A stretch of DNA of 64,000 bases from Deltaproteobacteria bacterium (GTDB taxonomy: Bacteria; Desulfobacterota; GWC2-55-46): contig JACRET010000004.1 in NCBI GenBank assembly GCA_016218105.1, forward strand, positions 18,744 through 82,743, read 5' to 3'. The position numbers were made by a program, and so were the translations under genes. The notes under the pieces were generated by a model. That model worked only from the letters and a program-made list of their open reading frames with translations, did no database searches and was not told the origin of the DNA. Positions 16,735 through 24,591 of the stretch are shown here, one piece after another; within the stretch, counting starts at the first letter, position 1, and every line of letters starts with the position of its first letter.

Positions 16735-19125
16735 ATGCTCAAAAGAAGCCTGCATTCCAGAATACTTGTCTTGATAGTCGGACTTATCTCTATCGGCGTC
16801 ATAATTTCCATCTATTGGGAATTGAAGCACAAGGAAGAAGAACTCCTCGATGAGAAGCTCCGCGCCAGCAGGTTTATGGCCCAGCCCATACTCAACGCTA
16901 TCTATGAGGATATGCTTGAGGAAAGGGCGGATATGGCCAGGCACCTCATCAACTCCTTAAGCAAAGGCGAGGGCATAGAGTCGCTTTACATCGTAAGGAG
17001 TAACGGGACCGAGGAGGCGTTTAAAGACCTCAAGACCATCAATGAGGTCAAAAAAGAGTTCGGCGAGGTAAAACCCGAATGGCTTACGGACCATGCGGAT
17101 GTTAAAGAAAACATCGCCAAGGGCGTCAATACAGCGGAATTCAAGAGTGCTTTCAAGTCTTTCAAAGAGAACTGGGCAAGGGGCGAGATATACTACATAG
17201 ACAAGACCGACCACGAAAACCCCGTCTTCATATACCTCCATCCGATTGAGAAAAAAGCCAAGTGCAATACCTGCCACGCCACCGAAGGCGCCAGGGGGAT
17301 CCTTGTAATAAGGACATCCCTCGTGGATATGTACGGTATCCTCGCCAAGGGGCGAAACCAGTGGATAATATCCGGCGTTCTGGCTATTTCCATCGGCGGG
17401 GTGCTGCTGTCGCTTCTTATAAAGAAATCCATTACAGGCCCCATACAGAAAAATGTCGAGGTCATCAAGCGGATCGCCGAAGGCAGGGGCGACATCAGCG
17501 AAAGGGTCGAGGTCACTGCCGAGAACGAGGTGGGCTATCTTGCCTCGGCGTTCAATAACATGCTTGATACCCTCGGAAAGAGGGCCGATGAGAATAAAAA
17601 GCTCTTTGAGCTGGTCACGAAGTCCAAGGAGGAGTGGGTCGCCACCTTCGATGCTATCCAGGACCTGATTTCCATCCATGACAAGGATTACAGGATCCTT
17701 AAAATAAACAAGGCGCTTGCCAGGAAGTTCAACGCGCAGCCGGAAGAGCTTATAGGCACCAGGTGCTACGAGCTATTATACAATTGCGGCGAACCGAAGT
17801 GCGACTGCCCGCATTCAAGGACCCTCAAAACGGGCAATATAGCCGATGCGGAAGTAGACGACCTGGTATTTGAGGGCATCTTCAAGGTAACGACCTTCCC
17901 GGTTTACAACGACGCGGGCGAGGTATGGGCCTCAGTCCATGTCGCCAGGGACATTACCCAGGAGAAGATGCTCAGAGAGCAGCTGCTCCATGCCGAAAAA
18001 CTCTCAAGCGTCGGCAAGCTTGTCGCGGGAATTGCGCATGAGCTCAATAACCCGCTGATGGGTATCATGGGCTTCAGCCAGATACTCATGGACACGCCCG
18101 GCGACAAAAAGCTCGACGATATCAAGGATAAGCTCCGTAAGATATACCACGAATCCTTAAGGACCGCTAAGATAGTCCAGAACCTCCTTACCTTCGCGAG
18201 GGCGAAAAAGACCGAGCGGGAGTACCATAATATAAACGAGATATTGAAGCACACGGTCGAGCTGAGGGAGTATTCGCTCAAGGCGAATAATATCCAGGTC
18301 ACCATGCAGTTCGATGAAACCCTCCCCAAGACGATGGTAGACCTCTTCCAGCTCCAGCAGGTGTTCATCAATATCATGAATAACGCGGAAGACGCGATGG
18401 TCGCAAGGAAAGGCAAGGGCAAGCTCGAGATAAAGACAAGGAAGAACCGCAGAAAGATCGAGATATCCTTCAAGGACGACGGCCCCGGCATCTCGAAAGA
18501 AATAATACACAAGGTGTTCGATCCTTTCTTCACTACAAAGGACGTTGGCAAGGGCACGGGTCTAGGTCTCTCCATAACCCACGGGATCATAACTGAGCAT
18601 GGCGGGTCGATAGATATCATGAGCCCGGACGAAGGCGGCGCAATCGTTACGATCGAGCTGCCTATCGTGGAAAAAGAGCAGTGGGCGGAGGTGAAGAAGG
18701 CGGTAGACACAGGGGCGGCCGTATCACACGGCAACGCCCTCTCCGGAAAAAAAGTTCTCATAGTCGACGACGAGAAGTCCATAAGGGAAGCGCTCTACAG
18801 TATCCTCTCCAGGGAGGGCTTCAAGGTCGACACGGCCCGTGACGGCCGGGAGGCGTTGGAGATACTCGAGAGAAACAAGATGACGCTCCTCATTACCGAC
18901 ATAAAGATGCCCGGTTACAGCGGCATGGACCTCTATGAGAGCGTTATGCAGAAGCATGCGTATCTCAAGGACAGGATCATAATTGTCACAGGAGACGTGT
19001 TCAGTCAGGACGTGAAGGAATTCCTTACGAAGAGCGGATGCCCCTATATACTGAAACCCTTTGAGCCGAAAAAGCTTACTGACCTGATCCAAACAGTCCT
19101 TGCTGAGGATATCACAAGCGCCTAG
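16735..19125 (+). CDS. Hybrid histidine kinase with a periplasmic c-type heme motif
   Basis: 796 residues. Membrane helices at about 9-27 and 210-229 enclose a periplasmic domain of roughly 180 residues that carries CNTCH (Cys177, Cys180, His181), a covalent c-type heme site, so it may sense redox state or a gas. Then follow HAMP (about 230-284), a PAS domain (about 295-405) with a cysteine cluster (CYELLYNCGEPKCDCP), HisKA with His435 (AHELNNPLMG), HATPase with the DDGPGI and GTGLGLS boxes, and a receiver with Asp722. The layout resembles DUF3365/Tll0287-type heme kinases. A phosphorelay partner is not adjacent. An alternative start cannot be excluded because the ribosome site is weak. Confidence 0.88.
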   Translation: MLKRSLHSRILVLIVGLISIGVIISIYWELKHKEEELLDEKLRASRFMAQPILNAIYEDMLEERADMARHLINSLSKGEGIESLYIVRSNGTEEAFKDLKTINEVKKEFGEVKPEWLTDHADVKENIAKGVNTAEFKSAFKSFKENWARGEIYYIDKTDHENPVFIYLHPIEKKAKCNTCHATEGARGILVIRTSLVDMYGILAKGRNQWIISGVLAISIGGVLLSLLIKKSITGPIQKNVEVIKRIAEGRGDISERVEVTAENEVGYLASAFNNMLDTLGKRADENKKLFELVTKSKEEWVATFDAIQDLISIHDKDYRILKINKALARKFNAQPEELIGTRCYELLYNCGEPKCDCPHSRTLKTGNIADAEVDDLVFEGIFKVTTFPVYNDAGEVWASVHVARDITQEKMLREQLLHAEKLSSVGKLVAGIAHELNNPLMGIMGFSQILMDTPGDKKLDDIKDKLRKIYHESLRTAKIVQNLLTFARAKKTEREYHNINEILKHTVELREYSLKANNIQVTMQFDETLPKTMVDLFQLQQVFINIMNNAEDAMVARKGKGKLEIKTRKNRRKIEISFKDDGPGISKEIIHKVFDPFFTTKDVGKGTGLGLSITHGIITEHGGSIDIMSPDEGGAIVTIELPIVEKEQWAEVKKAVDTGAAVSHGNALSGKKVLIVDDEKSIREALYSILSREGFKVDTARDGREALEILERNKMTLLITDIKMPGYSGMDLYESVMQKHAYLKDRIIIVTGDVFSQDVKEFLTKSGCPYILKPFEPKKLTDLIQTVLAEDITSA

Positions 19126-19171
19126 CGCCTGTTTTTTCCCCCGGGTTCTTTAAATCCATCGTTTCTTCTGC

Positions 19172-19177
19172 TATAAT
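19172..19177 (+). promoter_or_regulatory. Perfect -10 box placed for a leaderless mRNA
   Basis: TATAAT ends six bases before the GTG start at 19184, so transcription would begin at or next to the start codon. There is no ribosome site between them. The -35 is weak. Confidence 0.4.
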
Positions 19178-19183
19178 CACCAC

Positions 19184-19849
19184 GTGATTTTATCGGTCAT
19201 AATCCCGGCCTTGAACGAATCGGCTTGTATTCGAGAAGCGGTATCGAGGGTCGGCCCGTTTGAGATAATAGTTTCGGACGGCGGGTCGGCGGACGGAACC
19301 ACTGAGATCGCCAGGGGCCTGGGGCTTAAGGTTATCGAAGGGAAAAGGGGCAGGGGCTGCCAGATGGATGAGGCGGCGAGGATCGCCAAAGGAGAGGTGC
19401 TCCTCTTTCTCCACGCAGACACAATGCTCCCGAACGGCTGGTTCGAGGCCATAGAGCGGGCACTGGACGACAAAAGGAATGTCGCCGGGGCGTTCACTCT
19501 TTCTTTCGATTCCGGGGAATTATGGTTCCGTTTTACAGAGGCTGTGATAAGATGGCGCTGCCGCCTTTTGGGGCTTATTTACGGGGATCAGGCCATTTTC
19601 ATACGGCGGGAGGCCTTCTTCAAGGCGGGAGGTTTCAACAAACTGCCCTTGATGGAAGATGTCGATTGTGTTAAGAGGTTAAGGAAACTCGGCAGGGTAG
19701 CCCTCCTTAAAGAAAAGGTTGTAACCTCCCGTAGAAAATATAGGGGTGGCGTTCTTTTTAACTCCCTTAGGAACGGGCTTATCCTTTCGCTCTATTACGC
19801 CGGGGTATCTCCGGACAGGCTTTACTCGATATATTACAAAAATAGATGA
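19184..19849 (+). CDS. Family 2 glycosyltransferase (rSAM/selenodomain-associated transferase 2 type)
   Basis: 221 residues, GT-A fold. It opens with LSVIIPALNES, has the nucleotide-sugar motif VSDGGSADGT, an HADT segment in place of the usual DxD, and GDQAIFIRREAF with ED later. These features match the TIGR04283-type transferases often found beside radical-SAM or selenium-related genes, although no such neighbour is visible here. The start is GTG 19184, with a TATAAT box six bases upstream and no ribosome site. Substrate unknown. The aldolase gene begins 33 bp downstream. Confidence 0.8.
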   Translation: MILSVIIPALNESACIREAVSRVGPFEIIVSDGGSADGTTEIARGLGLKVIEGKRGRGCQMDEAARIAKGEVLLFLHADTMLPNGWFEAIERALDDKRNVAGAFTLSFDSGELWFRFTEAVIRWRCRLLGLIYGDQAIFIRREAFFKAGGFNKLPLMEDVDCVKRLRKLGRVALLKEKVVTSRRKYRGGVLFNSLRNGLILSLYYAGVSPDRLYSIYYKNR

Positions 19850-19882
19850 TTTGATGACTATACAGCATGCAAAGGAGGTTTT

Positions 19883-21226
19883 ATGGAATTTAAATCTATA
19901 GGCGAGATGTTTGACTCGCTGAAGGGCGCCGCAAGGGAAAAGGGGGGGGCTGTCGAGGTGCTCGATGAGAAGGCGCTTCGCGGTGAAGCCATAGACAGGC
20001 TCATATATAACGCGGTCTTCAACAACAACAAAGAAGTGCTGGCCGAGTCAAGAAGGCTTATAAAATACATCGCCATGAACCTGGGTATAAAGTCGGCCTC
20101 GATCCATAACCTTTATGAGGCGATGGGAAGAGGCGAGGCCGCCGGGTTCACTGTCCCGGCCGTGAATATAAGGGGCCTTACTTACGACACCGCGAGGGCG
20201 CTGTTCAGGTCTGCGAAGAAGAACAAGTCAGGGGCGTTCATCTTCGAGATAGCCAAGAGCGAGATAGGCTATACCGAACAGAGGCCCGCGGAGTACACGG
20301 CATGCTGTCTGGCGGCCGCCATAAAAGAGGGGCACAGGGGGCCGGTATTCATACAGGGCGACCATTTTCAGATAAACGCCAAGAAGTTCGCTCAGGACAA
20401 GAACGCAGAGATAAACGACCTTAAGAAGCTGATAAAGGAGGCGCTCGAAGCCGACTTCTTTAATATTGATATAGACGCATCGACCGTAGTGGACCTTTCC
20501 AAGCCCGACGTGAAGGAGCAGCAGAGGCCGAACTTCGAGACGACCGCCCTTTTAACCGAGTATATAAGGTCCAATGAGCCGCAGGGCGTCACCGTGTCGG
20601 TAGGCGGAGAGATCGGCGAGGTCGGCGGAAAAAATTCCACTGAAGAGGAACTGCGCGCCTTTATGGACGGATTTTCGGGCGCGCTCCCCAAAGGCAGGAA
20701 GGGGATCAGCAAGATCAGCATCCAGACAGGCACATCCCACGGAGGCGTGGTACTGCCGGACGGGACGATCGCCAAGGTCAAGGTCGATTTCGACACCATC
20801 GAGAAGCTCTCGAAAATAGCGAGAGAGGTATACGGGATGTCTGGCGTAGTCCAGCACGGCGCCTCTACGCTGCCGGACGATGCCTTCCATATGTTCGTAG
20901 CCAGAGGGGCGGCTGAGGTGCATCTCGCTACGGGTTTCCAGAATATGGTATACGACAGCCCCGCTTTCCCGCAGGAACTTAAAAAGGAAATAAACAAGCA
21001 TCTCCTTGACAAGCACTCGGATGAGAGAAAGCCCACGGACACCGAGGAGCAGTTCATCTACAAGACCAGGAAGAAGGGCTTTGGGCCGTTCAAGGAGAGG
21101 ATATGGACGATTGACGCCGGGAGGAGGGAGAAGATCGGCGCCGAGCTTGAGGCGCGCTTCGACCTGTATTTCGGCCAGCTCAATGCCGGGGATACCGTCA
21201 AATATGTAAAGAAGCATATAGGGTAA
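19883..21226 (+). CDS. fba: Class II fructose-bisphosphate aldolase, long form
   Basis: Zinc-dependent aldol cleavage of fructose 1,6-bisphosphate in glycolysis and gluconeogenesis. Seen: GDHFQIN (zinc His), DIDAS, the SVGGEIGEVGG segment, and VQHGAST (zinc His and phosphate-binding residues). At 447 residues it is about 100 longer than the common enzyme, with an N-terminal helical extension and a C-terminal extension. This long type occurs in a subset of bacteria. A KGAxxxKGGAVEVLDE stretch opens the protein. AAGGAGG precedes ATG 19883. With ppdK it suggests gluconeogenic carbon flow. A sugar-bisphosphate aldolase of other specificity is possible but less likely. Confidence 0.9.
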   Translation: MEFKSIGEMFDSLKGAAREKGGAVEVLDEKALRGEAIDRLIYNAVFNNNKEVLAESRRLIKYIAMNLGIKSASIHNLYEAMGRGEAAGFTVPAVNIRGLTYDTARALFRSAKKNKSGAFIFEIAKSEIGYTEQRPAEYTACCLAAAIKEGHRGPVFIQGDHFQINAKKFAQDKNAEINDLKKLIKEALEADFFNIDIDASTVVDLSKPDVKEQQRPNFETTALLTEYIRSNEPQGVTVSVGGEIGEVGGKNSTEEELRAFMDGFSGALPKGRKGISKISIQTGTSHGGVVLPDGTIAKVKVDFDTIEKLSKIAREVYGMSGVVQHGASTLPDDAFHMFVARGAAEVHLATGFQNMVYDSPAFPQELKKEINKHLLDKHSDERKPTDTEEQFIYKTRKKGFGPFKERIWTIDAGRREKIGAELEARFDLYFGQLNAGDTVKYVKKHIG

Positions 21227-21252
21227 TACGAGACTTCGTGAGGAGCCTTTAC

Positions 21253-21286
21253 GGCGGCAGAGGGCTTGTTGCCTTTGCCGCCTTTT
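21253..21286 (+). terminator. Terminator after the aldolase gene
   Basis: GGCGGCAGAGGGC pairs imperfectly with GCCTTTGCCGCC around a TTGTT loop, followed by a short T run. Confidence 0.7.
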
Positions 21287-21317
21287 AAATTTCGGTAATG
21301 AAAAAAAGATTCTACTA

Positions 21318-21326
21318 TGGTATAAT
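21318..21326 (+). promoter_or_regulatory. Extended -10 promoter of efp
   Basis: TGGTATAAT combines an extended TG element with a perfect -10 hexamer. No good -35 is present. The start is predicted near 21333, about 30 nt before efp. Confidence 0.55.
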
Positions 21327-21361
21327 TTTTCAAATATTCCAAAAGGAAGGGACTGAATATA

Positions 21362-21925
21362 ATGATCGCCGCAACGCAACTAAGGGTTGGAATGACCATC
21401 CTGTTTAACAAAGAGCCTTTCAGGGTGGTAACCGTACAGCATATCACGCCAGGCAACTGGCGGGGCATGGTGCAGACCAAGCTCAAGCACCTTAAGACCG
21501 GCTCTACCGTAGAGAACAGGTTTCGCTCGGAAGATAAGCTTGAGAAGGCGCACCTTGAACAGCACGAGATGGAGTACCTTTACAGCGACGGCTCGGATTA
21601 TCATTTTATGAACAGCGAGACATACGAGCAGGTGGCCCTGTCCTCCGAAATACTTGGCGACAACGTCTATTATCTGATCCCGAATATAAAGCTGATGGTC
21701 GAGTATTACAACGGTGCCGCGGTCGGCATAGACCCTCCGAAGGTGGTCGAGCTTAAGGTAACCGATACGACCCCGAACATGAAGGGCGCGACAGTCACGG
21801 CCTCCCAGAAACCGGCAACCCTTGAAACAGGTCTCGTGGTAAACGTCCCGTCGTTTATTGAAGTCGGTGAAGTAATAAGGGTGGATACCGGCGAAGGCAA
21901 GTACCTTGAGAGGGCAAAAGGCTAG
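21362..21925 (+). CDS. efp: Translation elongation factor P with a non-lysine tip
   Basis: Three-domain, tRNA-shaped factor that relieves ribosome stalling at proline runs. 187 residues, normal length. N-terminal KOW-like domain, then two OB domains (MVEYYNGAAVGIDPPKVVELKV ... GLVVNVPSFIEVGEVIRVDTGEGKYLERA). The tip loop reads TPGNWRGMVQ. The position equivalent to the modified Lys34 of E. coli is Asn32, followed by Trp33 and Arg34, so neither lysylation (EpmA) nor rhamnosylation at the usual residue can occur there. AAGGAAGG lies upstream of ATG 21362. It is monocistronic with its own promoter and terminator. Confidence 0.95.
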   Translation: MIAATQLRVGMTILFNKEPFRVVTVQHITPGNWRGMVQTKLKHLKTGSTVENRFRSEDKLEKAHLEQHEMEYLYSDGSDYHFMNSETYEQVALSSEILGDNVYYLIPNIKLMVEYYNGAAVGIDPPKVVELKVTDTTPNMKGATVTASQKPATLETGLVVNVPSFIEVGEVIRVDTGEGKYLERAKG

Positions 21926-21985
21926 ATAAGAAAATATTGTATCGACCATACCACCCTGTTTAAAGCCAGGGTTTTTTAAACGGTT

Positions 21986-22025
21986 TAAAAAAGGCCCCCC
22001 TCGAAAGAGCAGGGCCTTTTTAATT
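21986..22025 (+). terminator. Terminator after efp
   Basis: AAAAAAGGCCC and GGGCCTTTTT flank a loop of about 14 bases; the T run follows directly. Confidence 0.85.
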
Positions 22026-22057
22026 TTCGTCAATGAATATGCATGGCGAGTCGAATC

Positions 22058-22376
22058 CCGGCCCGTTCGGGGAACGGGCCCTGCACAGAAGAAGCCCCTC
22101 TCCACCATTTGGGGAGAGGCTGGGTGAGGGGGTTTAAATACGGATTTCTTCGCTTCGCTCGCAATGACTTTCGTTTTTGCTTTTTGTTTTTAAAAAAATC
22201 ACAGGGGTATTGCGTAGCGAGCATAGAGGAAGCGAACGACCGGGCTCCAGTTCTATCGGAGGGAGCGAGCCGACAGCGAGCGGAGCCAATACCCGAGAGC
22301 GCGGCAGCGCGCAAAAGGCTTTCACCACTGAGAGGGTTCCATCATAGTTTCCCGGCCCGTGTTCGGGGAACGAGCC
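22058..22376. repeat. Composite intergenic repeat, family A, copy 1
   Basis: Fills most of the 21926-22492 gap. Order of parts: a GGCCCGTTCGGGGAACGGGCC palindrome, a GAGAGGCTGGGTGAGGG block, a TTCGCTTCGCTCGCAATG block, the core 22202-22318 (CAGGGGTATTGCGTAGCGAG ... GCGCGCAAAAGG), and a second diverged GGCCCG palindrome. The core and its flanks recur near 30.2 kb in inverted orientation at roughly 90% identity by eye. Open frames crossing it are not genes. Confidence 0.8.
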
Positions 22377-22492
22377 CTACTCTCCTCGATCCCCTCCCGT
22401 CCATCGAGAAGAGGGCGGGGATTTTAACTGGAATCCATTTTCAAACCCTCCTCCTGTTGTATTTTCTTTTAATTCTATGCAATAATTATTTT

Positions 22493-24343
22493 ATGAGCAT
22501 TGAAGAGAAACTGAAAAATCTGCCCCATTCTCCGGGCGTGTATATCATGAAAGGCAAAGGGGGGGAGGTCCTCTACATCGGCAAGGCCAAGAGCCTGCGC
22601 TCGAGGGTGAGGTCTTATTTCAGGGAGACAGGGGATTCCAGGTATGCCGTAAAATTCCTTTCCGCCAGGGTAGAGGATATAGACTACATAGTGACGGCCA
22701 ATGAGAAAGAGGCCCTTTTCCTGGAGGATACCCTACTTAAACAGCACAAGCCAAAATACAATATCCGCCTCAAGGACAGCAAGACGTACGTCAGCATAAA
22801 GATCACGATGGCTGAGAAGTTTCCTCGCATCCTCGTGACGAGGCAGATAAAGAAGGACGGCTCAAGGCACTTCGGCCCTTACACCTCCGCCAGGGCCGTA
22901 AGGGATACGATAAAATTCATCCGCAGGATATTCCCTCTCTGCGTATGCAGCGCAAGCGTCTTCCAGAACAGGGTCAGGCCGTGCCTCGACTATCAGCTCC
23001 ACCTGTGCCCTGCTCCGGCCGTGGGCCTTATCTCTGAAGAGGCTTACCGTGAGCTGGTAAACGGCGCTATCATGTTCCTTGAGGGAAAGAACAGGGAGCT
23101 GGTAAAACTTTTGAGGGAGCAGATGAACGAGGCGGCAGCGAAGCTGGATTTCGAGAGGGCGGCGGAACTGCGCGACAGGATCGGCGCCATAGAGGAGATG
23201 CTGGAAGAGCAGAAGGTCGTGACCCACAGGCCCGTCGATCAGGATGTATTCGCCTTCCTGAGGGAAGAGGATTCCATAGTAATGCAGACCCTTATTGTTC
23301 GCGGCGGCAGGCTAGTAACCAGTGAGGACTTCTTTTTCAAGGATACCGGGCTGCCTGAGGAAGAGATACTCTCATCTTTTGTAACCCAGTTTTACCGCGG
23401 CGATAAATACATACCTGACCAGGTGATAATACCGCTCGATTTGGATGACAGGGGGGTTATCGAGGAATGGCTGGGTGAGAGAAAGCGGAAGAAGGTCTTT
23501 TTAATAGTTCCGGAGCGGGGTGATAAATTAAAACTCCTTAAGATGGCTGAATCTAACGCGGCCGAGAGCCTCAAGAAAAGGCGGGAGTCGCAGAGGGCCA
23601 GGGAGGATATACTCGAAGAGCTTAAGGCCAGACTGCACCTGAAGAATCTGCCCGATAGGATAGAGGCCTTCGATATATCCAACATAGGCGGGCAAAACGC
23701 GGTCGGCGCGATGGTCTCGTTCAAGAGGGCCGTCCCTGAAAAGGGATCGTACAGGCTCTATAAGATCAAGGGGATCGAGGGGCCGGATGACTACGCGATG
23801 ATGGAGCAGGTGCTGTCCAGGAGATATAAGGGGCAGGAGGAGGCTGGAACCCTGCCTGATCTGATACTTGTGGACGGCGGTAAGGGTCAGCTAAATATCG
23901 CTGTCAAGGTTCTGGAGTCGCTTGGGATAGATTCCGCCGACATAGCCGCGCTGGCGAAAGACAGGGACGAGGCCTCGCCGCGGGACAGGTTTATCAAATC
24001 CAAAGGCGAGCGGATATTCCTCCCCCATGTTAAAGACCCGATAGTCCTTAAAGAAGGGTCGAAACCCGATCTGCTCCTGAGGAGGATCAGGGACGAGGTG
24101 CACAGGTTCGCCATCTCCTATCATAGAAAACTCCGCTCCAGGTTCACCTCTGTCCTCGACAATATCCCGGGTATCGGGGAGAAGAAGAGAAAGGCGCTTC
24201 TAAACCGGTTCGGGGATGTCGAAGGCATACTCTCGGCCGGGATAGAGGAATTGAAGGGGATCCCCGGGATAAACGAAGAACTGGCAACGAGCATCAAAGA
24301 AACCCTTAAAACCTACAAAAAGGAAGCTGAAGAACCGGCGTAA
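22493..24343 (+). CDS. uvrC: Excinuclease ABC subunit C
   Basis: Makes both incisions in nucleotide-excision repair with UvrA and UvrB. 616 residues from ATG 22493 (MSIEEKLKNLPHSPGVYIM). The longer frame upstream runs through repeat A and is rejected. Domains: GIY-YIG nuclease (SPGVYIM...VLYIGKAKSL), a Cys-containing linker, the UVR coiled coil (AAAKLDFERAAELRDRI) that binds UvrB, the RNase-H-like second nuclease (FDISNIGGQNAVGAMV, LVDGGKGQL), and tandem helix-hairpin-helices (NIPGIGEKKRKALL). There is no Shine-Dalgarno. AATAAT six bases upstream, with TTGTAT 18 nt before it, may make this another leaderless gene. Confidence 0.96.
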   Translation: MSIEEKLKNLPHSPGVYIMKGKGGEVLYIGKAKSLRSRVRSYFRETGDSRYAVKFLSARVEDIDYIVTANEKEALFLEDTLLKQHKPKYNIRLKDSKTYVSIKITMAEKFPRILVTRQIKKDGSRHFGPYTSARAVRDTIKFIRRIFPLCVCSASVFQNRVRPCLDYQLHLCPAPAVGLISEEAYRELVNGAIMFLEGKNRELVKLLREQMNEAAAKLDFERAAELRDRIGAIEEMLEEQKVVTHRPVDQDVFAFLREEDSIVMQTLIVRGGRLVTSEDFFFKDTGLPEEEILSSFVTQFYRGDKYIPDQVIIPLDLDDRGVIEEWLGERKRKKVFLIVPERGDKLKLLKMAESNAAESLKKRRESQRAREDILEELKARLHLKNLPDRIEAFDISNIGGQNAVGAMVSFKRAVPEKGSYRLYKIKGIEGPDDYAMMEQVLSRRYKGQEEAGTLPDLILVDGGKGQLNIAVKVLESLGIDSADIAALAKDRDEASPRDRFIKSKGERIFLPHVKDPIVLKEGSKPDLLLRRIRDEVHRFAISYHRKLRSRFTSVLDNIPGIGEKKRKALLNRFGDVEGILSAGIEELKGIPGINEELATSIKETLKTYKKEAEEPA

Positions 24344-24408
24344 GCGGCCATCCGGCATGACCTCCAATTGTCCTGCGACATGGCAAGCCGCGCTTTTAAA
24401 AAAGCCTC

Positions 24409-24440
24409 CCTTTTGCGCGCTGACGCGTTTCGGTATCGCC
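24409..24440. repeat. Fragment of repeat family A
   Basis: CCCTTTTGCGCGCTGACGCG and the following TTTCGGTATCG match the end of the family A core with a few changes. Confidence 0.5.
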
Positions 24441-24485
24441 CCCCCCCTCCAATGGAAAGAAGCCCCGTACTCTCTTCGCAATACT

Positions 24486-24511
24486 CCCCGATGTTCCGGG
24501 GCGGTCTTTTT
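24486..24511 (+). terminator. Probable terminator after uvrC
   Basis: CCCCG-ATGTTC-CGGGG stem-loop followed by a T-rich run. Confidence 0.55.
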
Positions 24512-24591
24512 TTAAAATATCTGTTTAAAAATATCCGCCTGCATGTTATAAATTTTTTATCTACTTCAAACAGGGCATCAGGAAACCAAGA

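Noticed and set aside
22043..22492. N-terminal extension of uvrC and a similar open frame at 30114-30363
   Set aside because: Both run through repeat family A; the shared peptide-like pattern comes from the repeated DNA and not from a conserved gene.
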